A stretch of 64,000 nt of DNA from Dyella sp. EPa41 (lineage in GTDB: Bacteria; Pseudomonadota; Gammaproteobacteria; Xanthomonadales; Rhodanobacteraceae): contig NZ_BCPR01000007.1 in assembly GCF_016586165.1 (NCBI RefSeq), forward strand, positions 1-64,000, in the 5' to 3' direction. Shown here piece by piece: positions 56,424 through 64,000 of this stretch (position 1 is the stretch's first letter; each line of letters starts with the position of its first letter). The notes under the pieces are model-generated. The model was not told the DNA's origin. It searched no databases and saw nothing but the letters and a program-made list of their open reading frames with translations. The position numbers were made by a program, and so were the translations under genes.

Positions 56424-57095
56424 TTATTCGTCGTCATCCGGTAGCGGCGGCAGCGCTTCCTGGTCGATGGCGAGGTGGCTGGCGGCCAGCGCGACCTGGG
56501 TGCGGTTGTTCACGCCGAGCTTGCGCATGATGGCCGTCATGTGCGCCTTCACCGTCGCTTCGGAGACGCCAAGGTCATAGGCGATCTGCTTGTTGAGCAG
56601 GCCTTCGGCGATCATGGTGAGCACGCGGAACTGCTGCGGCGTGAGCGTGGCGATGCGATCGGCCACGGCCGCCTCATCGGGTTTCAGCTCCATGCCGCCG
56701 CCGACGAACTGGTGCGGCAGCCACACATCGCCATCGAGCACCTTGCGGATGGCGGTGATGATGTCTTCACCCGGCGTGGATTTCGGAATGTACGCCGATG
56801 CGCCGTGCGCGAGCGCGCGGCGGGCGACCTGCACGTCTTCATGGCCCGAGACCACGATGGTCGGCAGGCCGGGGAACTGGCCGCGGATGTGCGCCAATGC
56901 CGAGTAGCCGCGTGCGCCCGGCATGTGCAGGTCGAGCAGCAGCAGTTCCGCGTCGGGATACTGCTCGATCAGGCCGAGCAGGGAATACACGCTGTCGGCG
57001 CAATGCACGCTGGCATGAGGCACGGCAGCCACCACGGCACGCTGGAGCGCGTCGCGAAAGAGCGGATGGTCGTCGGCGATCAGGACATCAGGCAT
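56424..57095 (-). CDS. LuxR/NarL-family response regulator (CrbR/ErdR type)
   Basis: A 223-residue two-domain regulator. The receiver has the acidic pair in LIADDHPLFRDAL, the phosphorylation Asp in LLLLDLHMPG and the Lys in YIPKSTPGEDI. The C-terminal GerE helix-turn-helix is LTPQQFRVLTMIAEGLLNKQ to EATVKAHMTAIMRKLGVNN. ErdR/CrbR-type regulators activate acs in Pseudomonas and Vibrio. Here the gene lies on the same strand as acs, 163 nt after its stop, and ends 45 nt from the kinase gene. Assignment rests on architecture and neighbourhood. Confidence 0.88.
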   Translation of the reverse strand: MPDVLIADDHPLFRDALQRAVVAAVPHASVHCADSVYSLLGLIEQYPDAELLLLDLHMPGARGYSALAHIRGQFPGLPTIVVSGHEDVQVARRALAHGASAYIPKSTPGEDIITAIRKVLDGDVWLPHQFVGGGMELKPDEAAVADRIATLTPQQFRVLTMIAEGLLNKQIAYDLGVSEATVKAHMTAIMRKLGVNNRTQVALAASHLAIDQEALPPLPDDDE

Positions 57096-57102
57096 GTGGT
57101 AG

Positions 57103-57258
57103 CGAATCGGGAATGGAGAATAGGGAATAGCGAAAGCCGCGCGCCCAGCGTGCTCTTCCGGGCTTCTTCATGGATGCCTTCATGAGTGCGGAAACTTGGG
57201 GCACAAAGAGTGTGCATCGAAACGACCTGTCCTCTATTCCCCATTCTCTATTCCCTCA
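57103..57258. repeat. Inverted GAATGG/GAATAG repeat between acs and the regulator gene
   Basis: GGGAATGGAGAATAGGGAAT at 57110-57129 and its near complement CTATTCCCCATTCTCTATTC at 57233-57252 form an imperfect inverted repeat enclosing about 100 nt. The right arm ends immediately before the acs stop codon. Such repeats are common intergenic elements in Xanthomonadales; here the loop could affect the acs-regulator read-through. Confidence 0.55.
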
Positions 57259-59199
<1,941 letters not shown>

Positions 59200-59416
59200 C
59201 GTGGGGCTCCTGCGGCCGGTGGTCCGGCCTCCTCATGCGTTGAATGCCGCCGCAGCGCACCATGGCCGGCGGTAGCGCCCGAGTGTAGCGGTTAGCCAGT
59301 GATTGAGACGTTTCGCCGCGCTTTCGACTTTGGTCGAGGTTCGACCAATGGGGAATAGGCGCTCGCGTTGCAGCATGGACATGCTCGGGCCGGTCATCGA
59401 CCTGGGGAGGCCTGCC

Positions 59417-60913
59417 ATGACATTTCCTACCACCACCCGAGGCAGCCGGCTGCTGGCGATCAGTATCGCCTGCGCGCTGGCCCTGCCGCTCGGGGTGCAT
59501 GCACAGAGCACGACAAAGAGTTCGGGAAAGGGCAACGCGCGCGAACAACAGCTTGAGCAACGCGTGAACCAGCTGGAACAGGAACTGGCCGAGCTGAAGG
59601 CCATGATCCAGGAACAGAAGCAGGCGACCACGCAGGCCGCGCAGACGGCGCAGCAGGCGCAGGCCACGGCCACGCAGGCCGCGACCACGGCGCAGGCCAC
59701 TTCCACCAAGGTGGAAGCGGCGGCGCCGAACGGCAAGCCGACGTTCTCCACGGCGCCAGGCATGTCGGTGGCCTTGCACGGATTTATCAGCGCCAGTGCG
59801 TTCGGCCAGGACAAGACCTTCACCTACGGCAATGGCCAGAACGCGGAAATCCCGGCCGTGCCGGCGGCCGCCAACAAGGGTTCGCTCAGCGGCGTCGATG
59901 TGCGCAACACGCGCTTCTGGCTGGACTTCACCGGCGCCAAGTTCAACGAGAACTGGGGCGGCGGCGGCCGCATCGAGATGGACTTCTTCGGCGGCTTCAA
60001 CGGCACCGGCGCGTATGCGCAGCAGCAGCCGACACCACGCCTGCGCCAGGCATACATGGATATCAGCAACCCGAGTACGGGCAGCACCATCCGCATCGGC
60101 CAGCAGTGGGACCTGATGTTCCCGCTGGAGAACACGCCCACCTCGCTCTCGCACATCGCCTTCCCGCTGGGTTTCGGGGCGGGCTTCGTCGGTTGGCGTT
60201 ACCCGGGCGTGGTGTGGATGCAGGACCTCAACCATGGTGCGGACGGCCCGAAGTGGCGGCTGGATGTCGCCGCGTTCTCGGGCAACTGGAACGGTCCCAA
60301 CCCCACCGGCGGTACCAACACCATCAACTACCTGACCGCGGGCAACGCGAACTTCCGTCCGCAGGTCGAAGCGCGCCTGCGCGTGGCCGACAAGGACTGG
60401 CTCGCCTATTTCGTGGGCCACTATTCCTCGCTCAACCTCAAGGGCGTGAACGGCTCGTTCGCCACGCCCATCAAGGACAAGATCGACAGCTACGGCTACG
60501 AGCTGGGCGGCCAGTGGAAGCCCGGCCCGTGGACCTTCAAGGGCCTGATCTATTCGGGCAATGCGCTGGGCCAGATCTTCGGTGCGATGTCGCAGTTCGG
60601 CGATATCAGCGAGGGCGGCGGCTTCCTGCAGGCGGGCTACAACTTCACGCCGAAATGGAGCGTCAATGCCTTCTACTCGCAGGCCAACCCGAGCAAGAGC
60701 GACGTGAAGCGTTGGGTCATCGGCAGCAGCACCACCGCCAACGGGCTGCTCAGGACCCAGCAGGCCGCGCTCAGCCTGCAGTACGCCTCCGGCGCCTATG
60801 AACTGGGCGTGGAATGGATGTACGACAAGCTGAAGTACCAGACCGGTCTCCATGGTGAGGAGCGCAACATCAATGGCAACCAGGTCAGCTTGAACGGCCT
60901 GTACAAGTTCTGA
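59417..60913 (+). CDS. DcaP-like outer-membrane porin
   Basis: The 498-residue protein has a signal peptide (LLAISIACALALPLGVHAQS), an N-terminal coiled coil (about 40-75, LEQRVNQLEQELAELKAMIQ) and an Ala/Thr/Gln linker. A trimeric-porin-type barrel follows (VDVRNTRFWLDFTGAKFNEN, PTPRLRQAYMDI, IGQQWDLMFPLENT, WKPGPWTFKGLIYSG), ending YKF. Terminal Phe and the coiled coil fit the DcaP family, which imports organic acids. GGGGAGG precedes the ATG. Being divergent from acs and followed by an MHS transporter, it may admit acetate or another carboxylate. Confidence 0.85.
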   Translation: MTFPTTTRGSRLLAISIACALALPLGVHAQSTTKSSGKGNAREQQLEQRVNQLEQELAELKAMIQEQKQATTQAAQTAQQAQATATQAATTAQATSTKVEAAAPNGKPTFSTAPGMSVALHGFISASAFGQDKTFTYGNGQNAEIPAVPAAANKGSLSGVDVRNTRFWLDFTGAKFNENWGGGGRIEMDFFGGFNGTGAYAQQQPTPRLRQAYMDISNPSTGSTIRIGQQWDLMFPLENTPTSLSHIAFPLGFGAGFVGWRYPGVVWMQDLNHGADGPKWRLDVAAFSGNWNGPNPTGGTNTINYLTAGNANFRPQVEARLRVADKDWLAYFVGHYSSLNLKGVNGSFATPIKDKIDSYGYELGGQWKPGPWTFKGLIYSGNALGQIFGAMSQFGDISEGGGFLQAGYNFTPKWSVNAFYSQANPSKSDVKRWVIGSSTTANGLLRTQQAALSLQYASGAYELGVEWMYDKLKYQTGLHGEERNINGNQVSLNGLYKF

Positions 60914-61085
60914 GGCTTTACGGCGGCGACGCGGGAGGCGTCGCCGCTGGTCAGCCGGGAACGGGCTAAGGGAAGCGCCTCGACCCGACAGCGGAGAGAA
61001 AGAGAAGGGCGGCAGTCGCCGCTCCGGTGGCTTGCACCCTGAACTTCACATCCCACTCCGACAGCACTTCATCGAGGGCATCATC

Positions 61086-62744
61086 ATGGCAACGACCGCA
61101 GTCGACATGCGCGGGTCGCTCGACACCAACCATCGCCGCGTCATCCTGGCGTCCAGCCTGGGCACGGTGTTCGAGTGGTATGACTTCTATCTTTACGGTT
61201 CGCTCGCCGCACTCATCGGCAAGCATTTCTTCAGCGGCCTCAACGAGACCAGCCAGTTCATCTTCGCGCTGCTCGCGTTCGCCGCCGGCTTCGCGGTGCG
61301 TCCGTTCGGCGCCATCGTGTTTGGCCGCCTGGGCGACATGATCGGCCGCAAGTACACCTTCCTCATCACCATCGTGATCATGGGCCTGTCGACGTTCCTG
61401 GTCGGCGTGCTGCCCGGCTACGCCAGCATCGGCGTTGCCGCACCCACCATCCTGATCGCGCTGCGCCTGCTGCAGGGCCTGGCGCTGGGCGGCGAATATG
61501 GCGGTGCCGCGACCTATGTGGCCGAGCATGCGCCGCAGGGCAAGCGCGGCCTGTACACCAGCTTCATCCAGATCACGGCGACGTTCGGCCTGTTCCTGTC
61601 GCTGCTGGTGATCCTGGGTACGCGCCTTGGCATGGGCACCGAAGGCTTCGAGGCCTGGGGCTGGCGCATTCCGTTCCTGATCTCGTCCTTGCTGCTGATC
61701 GTGTCGGTGTACATCCGCCTGCAGCTGTCCGAGTCGCCCGTATTCCAGCAGATGAAGGCCGAGGGCAAGCACTCCAAGGCACCGCTTACCGAGGCGTTCG
61801 GCCAGTGGAAGAACCTCAAGCTGGTCATCCTCGCGCTGCTTGGCGCCACCGCCGGCCAGGCCGTGGTGTGGTACACGGGCCAGTTCTATGCGCTGTACTT
61901 CCTCACGCAGAGCCTGAAGATCGACGGCACCACGGCGAACCTGCTGATCGCCGCGGCGCTCGCCATCGGCACGCCGTTCTTCGTGTTCTTCGGCTGGCTG
62001 TCCGATCGGGTGGGTCGCAAGCCCATCGTGCTGGCGGGTTGCCTGCTGGCGGCGCTCACCTATTTCCCGATCTTCAAGGGCCTGACGCATTACGGCAATC
62101 CCGCGATCGAGCAGGCGGCGGCGACCGCGCCGGTGAAGGTGGTGGCCGATCCGGGCGCGTGCAGCTTCCAGTTCGATCCGGTGGGCAAGAGCAAGTTCAC
62201 CAGCTCCTGCGACGTCGCCAAGAGCGCGCTGGCGAAGAAGGGCATCCCGTACTCGAACGTGACAGCCGAACGCGGTGCCATCGCCGAGGTGAAGGTCGGT
62301 GACGCCGTGGTCAGCTCCTTCGAAGGCGGCTCGCTCGACGGCAAGGCATTCGCCGACCAGAGCAAGGCGTTCGGCACGCAACTCGGCGCCGCGCTGAAGA
62401 CCGCGGGCTATCCCGAGAAGGCCAATCCCGAACAGACCAACAACGTGATGCTGGTCGTGCTGCTGGCCATCCTGGTGATCTACGTGACCATGGTCTACGG
62501 CCCGATCGCCGCGTGGCTGGTGGAGATGTTCCCCACGCGCATCCGCTACACCTCGATGAGCCTGCCGTATCACATCGGCAACGGCTGGTTCGGCGGCTTC
62601 GTGCCCACCATCGGCTTCATGCTGGTGGCATGGAAGGGCGATATCTACTACGGCCTGTGGTATCCGATCATCGTCGCCATCGCGACGTTCTTCATCGGCC
62701 TGTTGTTCCTGCGCGAAACCAAGGATGTCGATATCCGCCACTGA
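61086..62744 (+). CDS. MHS-family MFS transporter with a large internal insertion
   Basis: A 552-residue major-facilitator protein of the metabolite:H+ symporter group. It has RRVILASSLGTVFEWYDFYLYG, the A-motif GRLGDMIGRKYTFLI, LGGEYGGAATYVAEHAP and the later repeat of the A-motif GWLSDRVGRKPIVLAG. Between helix 8-9 (about residue 333) and the next helix (about 451) there is a roughly 115-residue soluble insertion (VADPGACSFQFDPVGKSKF, KALAKKG-like, EGGSLDGKAFADQSKAFG) absent from ProP/KgtP. GAGG lies before the chosen ATG. Substrate unknown; an organic acid is suggested by context. Confidence 0.87.
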   Translation: MATTAVDMRGSLDTNHRRVILASSLGTVFEWYDFYLYGSLAALIGKHFFSGLNETSQFIFALLAFAAGFAVRPFGAIVFGRLGDMIGRKYTFLITIVIMGLSTFLVGVLPGYASIGVAAPTILIALRLLQGLALGGEYGGAATYVAEHAPQGKRGLYTSFIQITATFGLFLSLLVILGTRLGMGTEGFEAWGWRIPFLISSLLLIVSVYIRLQLSESPVFQQMKAEGKHSKAPLTEAFGQWKNLKLVILALLGATAGQAVVWYTGQFYALYFLTQSLKIDGTTANLLIAAALAIGTPFFVFFGWLSDRVGRKPIVLAGCLLAALTYFPIFKGLTHYGNPAIEQAAATAPVKVVADPGACSFQFDPVGKSKFTSSCDVAKSALAKKGIPYSNVTAERGAIAEVKVGDAVVSSFEGGSLDGKAFADQSKAFGTQLGAALKTAGYPEKANPEQTNNVMLVVLLAILVIYVTMVYGPIAAWLVEMFPTRIRYTSMSLPYHIGNGWFGGFVPTIGFMLVAWKGDIYYGLWYPIIVAIATFFIGLLFLRETKDVDIRH

Positions 62745-62814
62745 TCGCGCGGTGCGATGACGACAAGGGCGCGGCAGCCATGGCCGCGCCCTTTCTTCTG
62801 GAACACCCCCAACC

Positions 62815-62930
62815 GTAGGAGCGCACCCAGTGCGCGACCGCACCCTCTCCCCACAACCTCGGTCAACGCTTGTCGCCACCATTCACATAGGCACGCCGCC
62901 ACGCCGATCGCGCACTGGGTGCGCTCCTAC
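62815..62930. repeat. Paired REP element (BIME)
   Basis: Inverted REP units at 62815-62838 and 62908-62930 are separated by 69 nt. The pair follows the MHS transporter gene; an 8-bp GC-rich stem (GGCGCGG...CCGCGCC) with a CTTTCTT tail at about 62770-62797 probably terminates that gene. Confidence 0.85.
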
Positions 62931-62991
62931 ACAAAACGGTGGCATGGTGGATCACTAAGATGACGGCGCCCCTGCGACTTCCGGGTTCCGC

Positions 62992-64000
62992 ATGTCGACA
63001 GTCGATCGCCCCACCGTCAGGCAACCTCGCCGTAGACTTCGCCGCTGGCGCCGCATGCTCGGCTGGACGGCGCTGCTGCTGGATCACCTCAAGCCGGTGC
63101 GCATCTCGCTGCTGGTGCTGGCGGTGGCCGTGTTCGTGGCGATCGGCGTGGACCAGGCGGCGGAACTCTTCCTGATCGCGTTGTGGACCGATCCCAATCC
63201 GTGGCGCTACCTCACCCTGCTCGCCACGAGCGTGCTGGCCGGTCTTTCGATGTGGTACGCGGCGCGCAACGCGTATCGGTTGCGCTATCCGCGCTGGCCT
63301 GCCCTGCAGGACGAACGTGCCGCCTCGTTGCGTGATTGGCTGCCTCGCCTGTTGGGCGCCGCGGTGCCGTTGCTGGTCTGCCTGGGCTACGTGTTCGCAC
63401 TGGCCAGCCTGCCGCACGGCACCTGCGGAGCCGTCGTCGAATGCGCGCAACGCAGCTGGCGCGCGATGGGGCTGTTGCTGGTCTCGGCCGTGCTGATCCT
63501 CTTCTTCGTTTCGCGCCGCCGGCTATGGCGTGCGTTGTCGCAACACGCACCATCGCTGGCGCCACCGGCGTTGCGTCCGTCGGCCGAAGCGCGCGTGTGG
63601 CGCGTGCGCGAGCTCGGCGTCATACCGTGCGTGTGCTACGCGGTGGCAGTGGTGCTGAACATCCTGGCCACCATCCTGATCGTGCTGCGGCCGGAGGCGC
63701 TGGACGGCATCGGGCCGTTGGCCCAGCTGCTGATCTCCGCCGCCTTCCTGTGTTTCAGCGGCAGTCTGGTGTGCATGATCGGCGATCGGCGTGGTGTCCC
63801 CTTGCTCAGTGCGATGTTGCTGGTGAGCGCGTCGCTGCATTGGCTGCACCTCAACGACAACCACAAGGTGCGGCAGTACCCCGGCATGAGCACGCACGAG
63901 CATCCGATGAAACCGCCGGCGGAATCGCGGCCCAGCTTCGATGCGTACACCGATGCCTGGCTAGGCGATCGCTGCGCGGGGCATGCGCGTTGCCCGGTGA
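62992..64000 (+). CDS. Multi-pass membrane protein, 3' end outside the window
   Basis: The frame from ATG 62992 (MSTVDRPTVRQPRRRLRRWR) stays open to the last base of the window, giving at least 336 residues. Six or so hydrophobic segments follow the basic N-terminus (for example ISLLVLAVAVFVAIGVDQAA, LLGAAVPLLVCLGYVFALAS, AMGLLLVSAVLILFF, CYAVAVVLNILATILIVL, LLISAAFLCFSGSLVCMIG). The part just before the edge is soluble (YPGMSTHEHPMKPPAESR; FDAYTDAWLGDRCAG). No family is certain; similar N-terminal membrane regions precede patatin-like phospholipase domains in some Proteobacteria, which the missing part could test. A later in-frame start at 63055 is possible. Confidence 0.7.
   Translation, partial: MSTVDRPTVRQPRRRLRRWRRMLGWTALLLDHLKPVRISLLVLAVAVFVAIGVDQAAELFLIALWTDPNPWRYLTLLATSVLAGLSMWYAARNAYRLRYPRWPALQDERAASLRDWLPRLLGAAVPLLVCLGYVFALASLPHGTCGAVVECAQRSWRAMGLLLVSAVLILFFVSRRRLWRALSQHAPSLAPPALRPSAEARVWRVRELGVIPCVCYAVAVVLNILATILIVLRPEALDGIGPLAQLLISAAFLCFSGSLVCMIGDRRGVPLLSAMLLVSASLHWLHLNDNHKVRQYPGMSTHEHPMKPPAESRPSFDAYTDAWLGDRCAGHARCPV

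Overview
The window is the replication-origin region of a GC-rich gammaproteobacterium. Gene content and order (TPR gene-tonB-exbB-exbD-exbD-pdxJ; lptM-dapF-DUF484-xerC-hslVU; rpmH/dnaA divergence followed by dnaN-recF-gyrB) point to the Xanthomonadales. The PNGase A-type amidase, the abundant 3'-end REP pairs and the overall gene set suggest Rhodanobacteraceae (a Dyella, Luteibacter or Rhodanobacter relative). That placement is inference from gene content, not a database result. No prophage, insertion sequence, CRISPR array, tRNA or rRNA was seen.

Left arm (1-24,700). An intergenic repeat zone (1-618) is followed by the minus-strand chromosome-partition operon rsmG-parA-parB. Then come a short SPFH/band-7 membrane protein, a pirin, a UPF0149 protein, exonuclease III, oligopeptidase A, a cyclic-nucleotide-binding/patatin fusion, and a gamma-carbonic anhydrase overlapping a small tyrosine phosphatase. 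An accessory block (11.4-16.7 kb) holds a TonB-like protein, its paralogue without the TonB domain, a small lipoprotein, a secreted PNGase A-like amidase and a secreted protein of unknown role. After aroE and a small membrane protein, a RimK-like ATP-grasp ligase is divergent from a GNAT acetyltransferase. The lptM-dapF-DUF484-xerC cluster follows; its LptM lipoprotein carries an extra C-terminal domain that is paralogous to the lipoprotein at 12.1 kb.

Middle (24.7-40.4 kb). hslVU with a trailing unknown gene, a dipeptidyl peptidase IV-like S9 peptidase, a nu-class-like glutathione transferase, a Spy-like periplasmic protein, ribokinase, FtsK, a probably frameshifted lipoprotein, and the minus-strand mnmE, yidC, rnpA, rpmH series.

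Origin (40.4-47.1 kb). rpmH and dnaA diverge. Near-consensus DnaA boxes and an AT-rich stretch between dnaA and dnaN mark oriC. Two perfect 16-bp parS palindromes lie inside recF; ParA/ParB encoded at 0.6-2.4 kb would act on them. Genes left of oriC run mostly on the minus strand and those right of it on the plus strand, as expected for co-orientation with replication.

Right arm (47.3-64 kb). A TonB energy-transduction operon (tonB-exbB-exbD1-exbD2, preceded by a TPR protein) converges on pdxJ and a phosphopantetheinyl transferase. Next is an apparent acetate-switch locus: a CrbS/MxtR-type sensor kinase with a sodium:solute-symporter domain, a CrbR/ErdR-type LuxR-family regulator, acetyl-CoA synthetase, a DcaP-like porin and an MHS-family transporter. 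The window ends inside a multi-pass membrane protein gene.

Intergenic regions are rich in paired REP elements, all at 3' ends of genes, and hold two long copies plus one divergent shorter copy of a composite repeat carrying a strong hairpin.
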